Source: Hydrocarboniphaga effusa AP103 (GTDB taxonomy: Bacteria > Pseudomonadota > Gammaproteobacteria > Nevskiales > Nevskiaceae). Taken from it: a stretch of DNA of 64,000 bases. The DNA is taken from contig NZ_AKGD01000004.1 of the NCBI RefSeq assembly GCF_000271305.1, forward strand, positions 372,001 to 436,000. Reading direction: 5' to 3'. Under the pieces are notes generated by a model. That model was given only the letters and a program-made list of their open reading frames with translations, did not search any database and was not told the origin of the DNA. This document shows, in pieces, positions 7,479 through 16,536 of this stretch. The position numbers were made by a program, and so were the translations under genes. The number at the start of each line of letters is the position of its first letter. Positions within the stretch are counted from its first letter, which is position 1.

Positions 7479-9242
7479 ATGCCCACGCAAGCCCAGATCA
7501 TCGCCCGCCTGCCGCGTCACCTGAGGCCTTACGCCTGCGTGCAGGATTACGCGCGCTACACCGCGCGCGATCACGCGGTCTGGCGTTTCATCATGCGTCA
7601 GCTCACGCGCTCGCTCGAGCACTCGGCGCACCCGGTGTATTTCGAAGGCCTGAAGAAGACCGGCATCCGCCTCGACCGCATTCCATCCATCGACGAGATG
7701 AATCGCTGCCTCGAACCGCTGGGCTGGTCGGCGCTCGTCGTCGACGGCTACATTCCGACCAGCGTGTTCTCGGAGTTCCAGATGCGGCGCATCCTCGCCA
7801 TCGCGATGGACATGCGCAGCATCGACAACATTCTCTACACGCCGGCGCCCGACATCGTCCACGAATCCGCCGGGCATGCACCCTTCATCGTCGACGTCGA
7901 CTACGCGGAGTATCTGCAGCGCTTCGGCGAGATCAGCATGAAGGCGATCTCGACGCAGGCCGATCACGCCGTGTTTCTCGCGATACGCGCGCTGTCCGCG
8001 CTCAAGGAAGCGCGCAACGCGAGCGATGCCGAGCTCGCGAACGCCCAGGCCGGGCTCGATGCGGCACTCGCGGCCAACGATCATTCGTCCGAAGCCGCCA
8101 GGCTCGCGCGCCTGCAATGGTGGACGATCGAATACGGGCTGGTCGGCGATGTGGCCGATTACAAGCTGTTCGGTGCCGGCCTGCTGTCTTCGCTCGGCGA
8201 AAGCCGCAGCTGTCTCGACGACGGCGCCGTGCGCAAGCTCCCGCTGACCGTCGAGGCCGTGAACACGCCGTACGACATCACGCGTCCGCAGCCGCAGCTG
8301 TTCGTCGCGCGCAGCTGCCAGCACCTGACGCAGGTGCTCGAAGTGTTCGCGCAAGGCATGTGCTTTCGCAAAGGCGGAGCCGAGTCGCTACGCGTTGCGA
8401 TCGACAGCGGCTCCGTCTGCACGGCTCGCTACAACTCGGGGCTGGAAGTCGGCGGCGTGTTCGATCGCGTGCTCACCGACGCGATCGGCAACGCGATCTA
8501 CCTCGGCACGCGCGGCCCCACGCAGCTCGCCTTTCAAGGTCGCGAGCTCGTCGGCCACGGCGTCGAAACGCATGCCGAGGGCTACGGCTCGCCGGTCGGG
8601 CGACTGCAGGGCCTGCCGCGCTGCCTGTCGGACTATTCGGTCGACGAACTCAAGTCGCTCGGCATCGCGGTCGGACGGAACGTGCGGCTCGACTATCTGT
8701 CGGGCATCCGCGTGCAAGGCCGGCTCGACAGCCTGCGGCGCGAGAGCGGTCGCAACCTGATCTTCAGCTTCAGCGACTGCACGGTGACGGGCCTGGCCGG
8801 CGAGCGCCTGTTCGAACCTCATTGGGGGCGCTACGACCTCGGTGTCGGCGAAGCCATCGTCTCGGTTTGCGGCGGACCGGCCGATCGCGAAAGCCTGGCG
8901 GATACCGAAGCCTTCGACACGACGACGCGCGAGCCGGCCCAGCCCAGCCCAACCGATCGCCAGCTCGACGCGATCTACGCCGATCTGCGCGCTTTGCGGG
9001 AGCGCGGCGCCCCGGCTTCGTCCGATCTGCAGCCGATCGAGAATGCGCTGCAGCGCTTCCCCGGAGAATGGCTTGCCCGCCTCGAATTGCTCGAGCTTGC
9101 CAATGCGGATCGGGCCGAGCGCCTGCAGCGCGAGCTCGCACATCTCGCGCAATGCGACGCCGACAAACGCCCGCTGATCGAAATGGGCCTCGGCGGGCTC
9201 AGCGAAGCGACCACCAGGCCCGCTCCATCCCGCACGGCATGA
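7479..9242 (+). CDS. Aromatic amino acid hydroxylase, long form (phenylalanine 4-monooxygenase-like)
   Basis: This pterin-dependent hydroxylase probably converts phenylalanine to tyrosine and so feeds the operon. At 587 residues it is about twice the length of classical bacterial PhhA (about 260-300). The catalytic core is N-terminal: iron ligands His128 and His133 (IVHESAGHAPF) and Glu218 (WWTIEYGLVGD). After residue 290 come a sequence without a motif I recognise and a helical tail of about 100 residues (SPTDRQLDAIYADLRALRERG). Long forms of this kind occur in several bacterial groups as full-length homologues, so it need not be a recent fusion. It starts 4 bp after maiA. A tetrahydropterin recycling gene (phhB) is not present here. 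Confidence 0.92.
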   Translation: MPTQAQIIARLPRHLRPYACVQDYARYTARDHAVWRFIMRQLTRSLEHSAHPVYFEGLKKTGIRLDRIPSIDEMNRCLEPLGWSALVVDGYIPTSVFSEFQMRRILAIAMDMRSIDNILYTPAPDIVHESAGHAPFIVDVDYAEYLQRFGEISMKAISTQADHAVFLAIRALSALKEARNASDAELANAQAGLDAALAANDHSSEAARLARLQWWTIEYGLVGDVADYKLFGAGLLSSLGESRSCLDDGAVRKLPLTVEAVNTPYDITRPQPQLFVARSCQHLTQVLEVFAQGMCFRKGGAESLRVAIDSGSVCTARYNSGLEVGGVFDRVLTDAIGNAIYLGTRGPTQLAFQGRELVGHGVETHAEGYGSPVGRLQGLPRCLSDYSVDELKSLGIAVGRNVRLDYLSGIRVQGRLDSLRRESGRNLIFSFSDCTVTGLAGERLFEPHWGRYDLGVGEAIVSVCGGPADRESLADTEAFDTTTREPAQPSPTDRQLDAIYADLRALRERGAPASSDLQPIENALQRFPGEWLARLELLELANADRAERLQRELAHLAQCDADKRPLIEMGLGGLSEATTRPAPSRTA

Positions 9243-9400
9243 GGAACAGCAAAAAGTAGCGCTGGAAATGCTGGGGGTCCGATTCGGTTGCGCAGCGCCT
9301 GGCCCAACCCCATGCCGATCAGCGCCGGGACCAGCGCGAACGTGACGACTCCGGGCTGGCCGGCTTCGCCGCAAGACCAGTTCCGGGCTCGGGCGTTCAT
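9199..9400 (-). pseudogene. Decayed 3' remnant of a TauE/SafE-type membrane protein gene
   Basis: On the minus strand one frame reads VVTFALVPALIGMGLGQALRNRI. After a one-base shift the next frame reads DPQHFQRYFLLFLMPCGMER followed by AWWSLR and a TGA stop at 9199-9201. That order (ALxPALxGMxLGQxLRxRI, then DPQxFxRxF, then a hydrophobic end and AWxSLR) is the C-terminal pattern of the TSUP/TauE-SafE permease family. Upstream of about 9400 no family sequence is recognisable. The remnant overlaps the last 44 bases of the hydroxylase gene on the other strand. The call rests on pattern recall and a frameshift, so it is tentative. Apart from this I see nothing in the 9243-9608 gap. Confidence 0.45.
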
Positions 9401-9608
9401 CCGCGAATACGGCCGCGATCCACGCCCAGGTACCTGCGGCCCACCGTTTGGCAGGCATCCACCCCCGCCATCGGGACGGGCTTTAAACCGTGCACTACCG
9501 GGTAGAATGACCGGCAGTGAACACCCGCATCCAGATGACGCCCATGCGCCCCAGGCGCGCAGCCCGACTGCGAGTCGGTCCTGGGCTCCCGACCAAGAGG
9601 CCGTATCG

Positions 9609-11246
9609 ATGACGGCTGCCCACGGTACCTTCGCACCGCTGAGCGTTCCGACCTACCGCAACATCTGGCTCGCGAGCATGGTGGCCAACACCGGTAGCCT
9701 GATCCAGATCGTCGGCTCGGCCTGGCTGATGGCCGAAATGTCCACGCCCGATCGCGTCGCCCTCGTCCAGACCGCCACCTTCCTGCCGATGGCCCTGTTC
9801 GCGATCCTGGCCGGCGCGATCTCGGACATGTACGACCGCCGCAAGGTGCAGATCGCCTCGCTCACCGTCTCGCTGGTCGGCGCCACGCTGATGACACTGG
9901 CTTCGATGCTCGGCTGGATGACGCCCTCGGCGCTGCTCGGCTTCTGCTTTTTGATCGGAACCGGCGCCGCCTTCTTCGGCCCGGCCTGGCAATCGTCGGT
10001 CGGCGAACAGGTGCCACGCCATCTGCTGCCGCAGGCGGTCGGGCTCAACGGTGTCAGCTACAACGTGGCCCGCAGCCTCGGCCCGGCCATGGGCGGGATT
10101 CTGGTCGCCGCGCTCGGGGCCACCTTCGCGTTCGGCGTCAACGCGCTGTGCTTCCTGCCGATCCTGTTCGCGCTGAGCCGCTGGAAGCGTGTCGTCGAAG
10201 TGTCGCGCCTGCCACCCGAAGGCTTGTTGCGCTCGGTGCATTCGGGTCTGCGCTACATCGTTCACATGCAGCCGGTGCGACAGGCCGTGCTGCGCGGCTT
10301 TCTGGTCTGCTTCATCGGCTCCGCCCTGCAGGCACTGATGCCGCTGATGGCGCGCGATCTGCTCGGCGGCGGCGCGCAGACCTACGGCATCCTGCTCGGC
10401 TGCTTCGGCATCGGCGCGGTATCGGGCATCTTCGTGCTGCAACCGCTGCGCTCGCGCTTCGGCAACGAGCTCGTGGTGCGCGGTGGCTGCTGCGCGCTCG
10501 GGATTTGCCTGGCGCTGCTCTCGCTGAGCGGCCACATGCTGCTGAGCTGCATGATCCTGTTCGTGGCCGGCATCAGCTGGATGGTGCTCGTCACCGTCAT
10601 CGGCATCGCCTTGCAGCTGTTCGTTCCGCGCTGGGTCGTCGGCCGGGCGGTCGCCACGCTGCATGCCTCGGTCGCGCTCGGCGTGGCCCTGGGCTCTTAT
10701 CTCTGGGGCCTGTTCACGCTCGACTTCGGCGTCGCTACTGCGATGCAGATCGCCGCCGTGCTGCTGGTGCTGTCTCCTTTCCTCGGCGTGGTGCTGCGCA
10801 TCGCCGATCGCAACGCTTCGCCCGAAGCGGACGACAGCCAGCTCGCCGAGCCCGACGTCAAACTCGGCATCAGCGGCCGCAGCGGACCGATCAGCATCGA
10901 GGTGCAGTACCGCATCGATCCCGACAAGGCACGCGACTTCTACAACCTCATGCGCGAGATCCAGCGCATCCGCAACCGCAACGGGGCCTACGACTGGTCG
11001 CTCTCGCGCGAGATCGCCGACCCGTGGACCTGGTCGGAGCGCTACCGCTGCCCCACCTGGGACGATTACCTGCGCCTGCGCGGCCGCCGCACGCTCGAAG
11101 AAACCGCCATCCAGCAACGTGCCAACCAGATGCACATCGGCATCGAGCCGATCCGCATCCGCCGCTGGCTCGATCGCCCCTCGGGCTCGGTGCGCTGGCG
11201 CGAGGAAGTGCCGGATCGCGGCGATACGCAGCTGGTGGTGCGTTAG
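9609..11246 (+). CDS. MFS exporter of the MFS_3 type with C-terminal ABM-like domain
   Basis: This major facilitator transporter of 545 residues is related to EntS-like exporters. The start at ATG 9609 is preceded by AAGAGG with normal spacing; the frame is open upstream but has no membrane sequence. Twelve hydrophobic segments cover residues about 20-410, with the cytoplasmic loop motif ISDMYDRRKVQ. From about residue 425 a soluble domain follows (SIEVQYRIDPDKARDFYNL ... YDWSLSREIADPWTWSERY), resembling the antibiotic-biosynthesis-monooxygenase-like tail typical of this MFS subfamily. The substrate is unknown; a siderophore or drug-like compound would fit the family. It is monocistronic and convergent with lldP. 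Confidence 0.88.
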   Translation: MTAAHGTFAPLSVPTYRNIWLASMVANTGSLIQIVGSAWLMAEMSTPDRVALVQTATFLPMALFAILAGAISDMYDRRKVQIASLTVSLVGATLMTLASMLGWMTPSALLGFCFLIGTGAAFFGPAWQSSVGEQVPRHLLPQAVGLNGVSYNVARSLGPAMGGILVAALGATFAFGVNALCFLPILFALSRWKRVVEVSRLPPEGLLRSVHSGLRYIVHMQPVRQAVLRGFLVCFIGSALQALMPLMARDLLGGGAQTYGILLGCFGIGAVSGIFVLQPLRSRFGNELVVRGGCCALGICLALLSLSGHMLLSCMILFVAGISWMVLVTVIGIALQLFVPRWVVGRAVATLHASVALGVALGSYLWGLFTLDFGVATAMQIAAVLLVLSPFLGVVLRIADRNASPEADDSQLAEPDVKLGISGRSGPISIEVQYRIDPDKARDFYNLMREIQRIRNRNGAYDWSLSREIADPWTWSERYRCPTWDDYLRLRGRRTLEETAIQQRANQMHIGIEPIRIRRWLDRPSGSVRWREEVPDRGDTQLVVR

Positions 11247-11251
11247 AAGCC

Positions 11252-11354
11252 GGGAGACGGTGAACGGGAGACGTAGCAGCGAACGTTGCTACCTACTCAC
11301 TTGCGCGCAGCTTCGGCGAGGCTTTGATTCTGCGTCTCCCGTTCACCGTCTCCC
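11252..11354. repeat. Long inverted repeat of the GGGAGAC family between convergent genes
   Basis: A perfect 22-bp inverted repeat has its left arm at 11252-11273 (beginning GGGAGACGGTGAACG) and its right arm at 11333-11354. The 59-bp centre holds a smaller near-palindrome, TAGCAGCG-AA-CGTTGCTA. The element fills the space between the convergent MFS and lldP stops, where the RNA could fold into a bidirectional terminator-like hairpin, although no T-run follows. The same motif recurs at 13123-13249 on the other side of lldP. Confidence 0.8.
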
Positions 11355-11358
11355 AGCC

Positions 11359-13020
11359 TCACCGCACCACCATCTCCGTAAACGGGAACACATAAGCCTG
11401 CAGCGTCACGAACAGGCCGACGAGGCAGGCCAGCGCGATCGAGTGGAAGAACACATAGCGCAGGATCTCGCCTTCGTGGTTGAACCAGCGCGTGGCGGTG
11501 GAGGCGACGACGATCGACTGCGCGTCGATCATCTTGCCCATCACGCCGCCCGAGCTGTTCGCCGCGCCCATCAGGTTCGGTGACAGGCCGAGCTGCTCGG
11601 CCGCCACTTTCTGCATGCCGCCGAACAGCACGTTCGACGCGGTGTCCGAGCCCGTCAGCGCCACGCCGAGCCAGCCCATCAGCGTGCCGAAGAACGGATA
11701 CAGCCAGCCGGTGTTGGCGAACGCGAGACCGAGCGTGGTGTCGGTGCCCGAAAAGCGCGTGAGCGAGCCGAGCGCGAGCATCAGCACGATGGTCAGCAGC
11801 GAATAGCGCACGCGCCAGAAGGTCTGCGCGAACGTGGTCACCAGCGCGGCAGGCCGATAGCGCATGACCAGCCCACCGACGATCGCCGCGAGCAGGATGC
11901 CGGTGCCGGTCGCGGACAGCAGGCTCAATGTGTAGATAGCCGACTCCTTGTGCGGCGTCGTCACCACGGGCGGCATCTTCTCGACAAGTTCGTGCAGCCC
12001 GGCGATGACGAGCTTGGGCGCGTACCAGCCGTCGAAGAAGGCCTTCACGGGCGGCAAACCCCAAATGAAGACGAACACCGTGAGAATCGCCCACGGCGTC
12101 CAGGCGCGGATCACCGCCGAGCGCGAGTGCAGCGTCGGTGCGGCATTCGGCACGACGGCTGTTTCATCGTGCGGCCGGCCCTTGAGCGAAACCGATCGGT
12201 AGATCCGCCGCGGTTGCCAGACGCGCAGAAACGCGACGAGGCTGAACATCGATACCACCGCGGCGATCACGTCGACGAGTTCGGGGCCGATGTAGTTCGA
12301 AACGAGGAACTGCATGATCGCGAAGCTGCCGCCGGTGACGAGCAGCGCCGGCCAGATTTCGAGCATCGCCTTGCGTCCGGCGAAAGCCCAGATCAACCAG
12401 AACGGAACCAGCAGCGAGAAGAACGGCAGCTGGCGTCCGATCATCGACGAGACCTCCATGAGGTCGTAGCCGTGCACTTTCGACAGCGTGATGATCGGCG
12501 AGCCGAGCGCGCCGAAGGCCACCGGCGCGGTGTTCGCGATCAGGCTCAGGCCGGACGCGGCGAGCGGCGAGAAACCCAGGCCGATCAGGATCGAGGCCGT
12601 CACCGCGACCGGCGTTCCGAAACCGGCCGCGCCCTCGAAGAAGGCGCCGAACGCGAACGCGATCAGCAGCAGCTGCAAGCGCCGGTCTTCGGTGATGCCC
12701 GCGATCGAATCCTGCAACACCTTGAAGCTGCCGTTCTGATCGGTGAGCTGATGCAGGAAGATGATGTTGAGCACGATCCAGCCGATCGGCAGCATGCCCA
12801 TCAATGCACCGAGAAACGCCGCGTTCGCCGCCATTCCGGCTGGCATGCCGTAGACGAACACGGCCACCAGTAGCGCCGTAACCAGACCCGCTGCCGCCGC
12901 GATGTGCGCCTTCAGGTGAAACAGGCCGAGCCCGGCGAGCATGACCACCACCGGCAGCGCGGCGAGCAGGCTGGACATCCACATGCTGCCGAAAGGGTCG
13001 TAAATCTGCTGCCAAACCAT
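11359..13020 (-). CDS. lldP: L-lactate permease
   Basis: This is a proton-coupled lactate/glycolate uptake permease of the LctP family with 553 residues and about 12-14 membrane segments. Diagnostic stretches are GAFFEGAAGFGTPVAVTAS near residue 135 and, in the second half, an LGSLTRFSGTDTTLG-type loop followed by TGSDTASNVLFGGMQ. The ATG at 13018-13020 has GGGGAGA about five bases upstream. No lactate dehydrogenase gene is adjacent, so it stands alone. Both sides are bordered by GGGAGAC repeats. Confidence 0.96.
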   Translation of the reverse strand: MVWQQIYDPFGSMWMSSLLAALPVVVMLAGLGLFHLKAHIAAAAGLVTALLVAVFVYGMPAGMAANAAFLGALMGMLPIGWIVLNIIFLHQLTDQNGSFKVLQDSIAGITEDRRLQLLLIAFAFGAFFEGAAGFGTPVAVTASILIGLGFSPLAASGLSLIANTAPVAFGALGSPIITLSKVHGYDLMEVSSMIGRQLPFFSLLVPFWLIWAFAGRKAMLEIWPALLVTGGSFAIMQFLVSNYIGPELVDVIAAVVSMFSLVAFLRVWQPRRIYRSVSLKGRPHDETAVVPNAAPTLHSRSAVIRAWTPWAILTVFVFIWGLPPVKAFFDGWYAPKLVIAGLHELVEKMPPVVTTPHKESAIYTLSLLSATGTGILLAAIVGGLVMRYRPAALVTTFAQTFWRVRYSLLTIVLMLALGSLTRFSGTDTTLGLAFANTGWLYPFFGTLMGWLGVALTGSDTASNVLFGGMQKVAAEQLGLSPNLMGAANSSGGVMGKMIDAQSIVVASTATRWFNHEGEILRYVFFHSIALACLVGLFVTLQAYVFPFTEMVVR

Positions 13021-13122
13021 GCTGTCTCCCCAGGCCGGCCGCGTCTTGGAGTTTTATGCGGCCACGATGCGCCGCATCGTGCCAGCGGCGCATCGACTCG
13101 GGCGATTGGTCTGACAACTGCC

Positions 13123-13249
13123 GGGAGACGGGAGACGGGAGACGGGAGACGGGAGACGCAAACGGGAAAAACACGGCCGGCGCGCCGCGCAAGCGATTTC
13201 ACTCCGGCTGCCGCTTCTACGTCTCCCGTCTCTCGTTCCCCGTCTCCCC
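13123..13249. repeat. Tandem GGGAGAC heptamers with facing inverted copy
   Basis: Five exact tandem copies of the 7-bp unit GGGAGAC occupy 13123-13157. An inverted, imperfect counterpart lies at 13220-13249; read on the minus strand it again has the form GGGAGACGGGGAACG. The unit composition matches the inverted repeat at 11252-11354. The right half lies across the 3' end of the diguanylate cyclase gene and supplies its last codons and stop. It is too short and too irregular for a CRISPR array. Confidence 0.8.
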
Positions 13250-16213
13250 GCTTTCCGCCATCTCCACCCGATCTCGCCCGCCTCGCTTGGCCGCATACAA
13301 GGCCTGGTCGGCCCGATTGATCAGCGCCGCGATGTCCACGCCTTCGCCCTCTGCCCAGGCCACGCCGGCGCTGCTCGTGATCGACAGCGAGCCGCCGCTG
13401 AACGTGATCGGGCGGCTGCGCAGGGCGTTCATGAGCCGCTTGATGCGCTCGTCCGCGCCGGAACCGAAGTTGCTCAATACGACGAGGAATTCCTCGCCGC
13501 CGTAACGGCCGACTCCATCATCCGAGCGCACCGCGCCCGCCAGCCTCGCCGCGACTTCGCGCAACACTTCGTCGCCGACCGGATGTCCGTGGTTGTCGTT
13601 GATCGATTTGAAGTGATCGATGTCGATCAGCACCGCCGCGGTGCGCCTGCCGTTGCGCGCGCCCGCATCGAGTTCGGATTGCAGGCGGTTGAAGATGGCG
13701 GTGCGGTTGAGCAAGCCCGTCAGGCCATCGCGCGCGGCGAGGATGCGCAGGTCTTCGCGCGCCTCGATGAGCGCCTGCTTGTCGCGTTCGAGCTCGCGCG
13801 TGCGCTCTTCGACGATCTTTTCGAGGTGCTGGTGCTGCGCGATCAGGCGCCGCTCGCGCCAGTTCATGAGTGCGCGCATGGCAATGGCGATCGAGCCCGC
13901 GACGAGCAACAGCAGCAGCGCGATCACCGGCCTGCGCTGCCACCAGCTCGGCGGCACGCTGAAATCGAACTCGACCGTCTCGGAGCTCAGCTGGCGCTGC
14001 GGGTCGAAAGCCTGCAGCTCGAAGCGGTAATCGCCCCACGGCAGCTTGGGATAGCGCACGTCGGCGTGCTGCGATTCGATCCAGTCTTCATCGACGCCGA
14101 GCAGGCGGTAGCGGAACAGCATCTGCCGCGCGGACCCGAGCGGCCAGGCAGCGAACTGCATCGTGAGCTCGTTGCGGCGACCGCTCGTGGCGAGGCCGCG
14201 ACCGTCCCGGTCGATCGTGATCGGGCCGCCGTTCCAATGCTTCTCGATGATGCTCGCTCGTGGAGCCTTCAATTCGGCGAGCAAGGGGCCGACGTCGTAC
14301 AGCCGCGTGAGTCCGTTGCTCGTGCCGATGGTGATGCTGCCGTCGTCGCCGACGTAGAACGCGCCCGAGTCGCAATCGTCCCAGACCAATCCGTCACCGT
14401 GTGCGAGCCGGTGCCAGCGGCCATGGTCGTAGACGATCACGCCGCTGTCGGTGCCGATCCAGATGCGATCCTGCCGGTCGCTGCTCAGAAACGCGGCGGT
14501 GTCTTTCGCAAGTGCCGGAAACGCGATGAACTCGGGCTTCGTGCTCTGGATGTCGCTCAAGCGTACGAGCCCGCCGCGCGCCGAGTCGACGAGCCACAGC
14601 GCCCCGTCGCGCGTCATGTCGCCGTAGCCGAACGCGGGCGCTTCCTGCGCTGGCGCATAGGGCAGCCGGCTCGCGCCTTGCTCGCCGACGCGCAGGAGTT
14701 CGCGATCGGCCACCGCGACGACACTGCGCCCATCGCTCATGAGCTGGCGATAGCCGCGATCCTTCGCATGCACGCGCTCGATGCGCAGCTCGCCATCGCC
14801 CATCGACACGCGGCTGACGCCTTCGTACGTCGCGATCCAGACGCGATCGGCCGCATCGACGAGCAGATCGTTGATGCTGTCGGTGACTTTGCCGCGCTGC
14901 GTCGCACCGCTGCGCGGATCGTGCACGAGGATCTGGCCATCGTTGCCCGCCAGCCACATGCGGCCCTGCCGATCGCGGCGTACGTACTGCACGCTGCCGA
15001 CGCCGAGCCTGGCGCCTTCGGCCCAAGGCGCCAGCGCTCTTTCACCCTGCCCCGCGCGCGGATCGTAGAGATCGACGCCCAGATGCGTGGCGATCCAGGT
15101 GCGGCCGAGCAAGTCGTCCGCCATCGACCAGACCATGCCGTTCTGCAGGCCGTCGGCCGGCCGCAGATGACGCCAGCGATCGTCGCCGAGCCTGCGCAGA
15201 AGCCCGGAACCGGCGACGCCGTACCAGCTCGAGTCGTCGGCCGCGGCGAGCATCGCGATCACGGGTGGCTCCGGCAAGCCGTCGCTGGCCGTCTGCTCGT
15301 TCCACTTTCCGTCGCGCCAGACGGCGATGCCGCTGCCGAGACTCGTGCGCATGCGTCCCTGGGCATCGGGCGCCAGCACGAAGATGTGCGCACCCGCGAG
15401 CATCGGCACGCCGGGCGTGCGGTCTTCGAAGCGCGTCGCGCCCTTGGGCAGGGCGATGATGTGCTCGAGACTCATCGCCCAGAACGTACCGTCGCCATCG
15501 ACGGCGTAGCGATACCACTCGGTGTTCGGGACACCCGCGCTCTCGTCCCAGACGCGCAGGCTGCCCTCGGCGAGTTCGCACAACTGCGCCGCGCAGCCGA
15601 TCCAGACGGTTCCGTCCGCATCGGTGCCGACGCTGCGAATCTGCGTGCCGGTTTCGAGCCGGTGAGCGGGATCGTCCGGTGCGTAAGCTTCCGCGCGCCA
15701 GCCGCCGGGGCCGCTGTGCACTTGCAGGAGCTTGCTGACCGCGACCACGAGCAGGCGGCCGTCGGGTGATTCGGCGAGCGTCGACGTGGTGGCGTTGAGC
15801 GACAGCGGACGACCATCCTCGCCGTTCACCGCCGCCAGGCCATCGCCCTCGACGACGTAGAGCCCGGATTGCGTGCCGACCCAGATGCGCCCCGCCCGGT
15901 CCTGCAGCAGCGCGCCCATGAGATTGCCGTCACCGCCCTGCTCCGAACGCCCCTGGGCATCGGCGAAATGGCGAAAGCGGGTGCCCTCGAAACGGTAGAG
16001 CCCGCGCTGGGTGCCGACCCAGAGAAAGCCTTCGCGGTCCTGCAACAGCGAGAACACGTTCGGGTTCGCGAGACCCTGCGCGCGACCGTAGGTCTCGAAC
16101 AGATAGGGCGCCGGCATGGGCGCCGGGCTCGCCTGCGCATCCGCCGCCATCGATTGCGGCAACGCCGTCAGCGAGACCAGCAGGCCCAGGCAGGAGGCCA
16201 GCATCCGCCGCAT
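13217..16213 (-). CDS. Two-component-regulator-propeller diguanylate cyclase
   Basis: This membrane-bound sensor makes the second messenger c-di-GMP. A signal sequence (MRRMLASCLGLLVSLTALP) is followed by at least nine propeller repeats with the signature (D-x-x-G-x-x-W-I/V-G-T-x-x-G-L), a Y_Y_Y domain (YRLLGVDEDWIES), one membrane helix, a coiled coil and a GGDEF domain. The active site is GGEEF. The RSDD motif five residues before it matches the inhibitory I-site, so product inhibition is likely. I chose ATG 16213 because it begins the signal peptide; the frame is open further upstream and no clear ribosome site decides the matter. The C-terminal ESGETGNERRET is encoded by the adjacent repeat. 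The propeller presumably senses a periplasmic ligand, perhaps a polysaccharide. Confidence 0.92.
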   Translation of the reverse strand: MRRMLASCLGLLVSLTALPQSMAADAQASPAPMPAPYLFETYGRAQGLANPNVFSLLQDREGFLWVGTQRGLYRFEGTRFRHFADAQGRSEQGGDGNLMGALLQDRAGRIWVGTQSGLYVVEGDGLAAVNGEDGRPLSLNATTSTLAESPDGRLLVVAVSKLLQVHSGPGGWRAEAYAPDDPAHRLETGTQIRSVGTDADGTVWIGCAAQLCELAEGSLRVWDESAGVPNTEWYRYAVDGDGTFWAMSLEHIIALPKGATRFEDRTPGVPMLAGAHIFVLAPDAQGRMRTSLGSGIAVWRDGKWNEQTASDGLPEPPVIAMLAAADDSSWYGVAGSGLLRRLGDDRWRHLRPADGLQNGMVWSMADDLLGRTWIATHLGVDLYDPRAGQGERALAPWAEGARLGVGSVQYVRRDRQGRMWLAGNDGQILVHDPRSGATQRGKVTDSINDLLVDAADRVWIATYEGVSRVSMGDGELRIERVHAKDRGYRQLMSDGRSVVAVADRELLRVGEQGASRLPYAPAQEAPAFGYGDMTRDGALWLVDSARGGLVRLSDIQSTKPEFIAFPALAKDTAAFLSSDRQDRIWIGTDSGVIVYDHGRWHRLAHGDGLVWDDCDSGAFYVGDDGSITIGTSNGLTRLYDVGPLLAELKAPRASIIEKHWNGGPITIDRDGRGLATSGRRNELTMQFAAWPLGSARQMLFRYRLLGVDEDWIESQHADVRYPKLPWGDYRFELQAFDPQRQLSSETVEFDFSVPPSWWQRRPVIALLLLLVAGSIAIAMRALMNWRERRLIAQHQHLEKIVEERTRELERDKQALIEAREDLRILAARDGLTGLLNRTAIFNRLQSELDAGARNGRRTAAVLIDIDHFKSINDNHGHPVGDEVLREVAARLAGAVRSDDGVGRYGGEEFLVVLSNFGSGADERIKRLMNALRSRPITFSGGSLSITSSAGVAWAEGEGVDIAALINRADQALYAAKRGGRDRVEMAESGETGNERRET

Positions 16214-16452
16214 GCTGCTGCGTGGTGATGGCCGGGCCCCGTAGCGGCCCGACCGATGGCTTCGGTGTCTGTTCTGCATCGCTCCGATCGCGGCGGTCTC
16301 AGGCGCGCGAGTTTGCCGTCGAACCGCATGGAACCCAAACCCTCTACTGCCGACCGGCAGGCTGGAGAGGTCGTACGGTGGGGCCGGGGCGGACGACGGC
16401 ACGCCGCGACGCTGCAATGACTTCGCTCGACCTGCAGCCATATCCGACACGG

Positions 16453-16466
16453 TTGATCCAGATCAA
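16453..16466. promoter_or_regulatory. Anr/Fnr/Dnr-type box
   Basis: TTGATCCAGATCAA is an exact match to the FNR-family consensus TTGAT-N4-ATCAA. It lies 70 bp upstream of the small exported-protein gene at 16537. If it acts at the usual -41.5 position, transcription would start near 16501. It suggests induction by low oxygen or nitric oxide of the downstream plus-strand genes. The divergent cyclase gene begins 240 bp away on the other side and is a less likely target. Confidence 0.65.
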
Positions 16467-16536
16467 TGCAGCGGCACCCCGACGAAGACAAATTGAAAAA
16501 CAAATGGAGCTGCATTCTTCTTGGGAGAATTCGCCG

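Noticed and set aside
13123-13157. Tandem GGGAGAC repeats as a possible CRISPR array
   Set aside because: The unit is 7 bp without spacers, and no cas genes are near.
13583-15769. A 728-codon open frame opposite the propeller-GGDEF gene
   Set aside because: It is a GC-driven shadow of the minus-strand gene, rich in His/Arg/Ala without domain sequence. The same holds for the long frames at 1268-2902, 3369-5417, 32546-34078 and 48161-50062.
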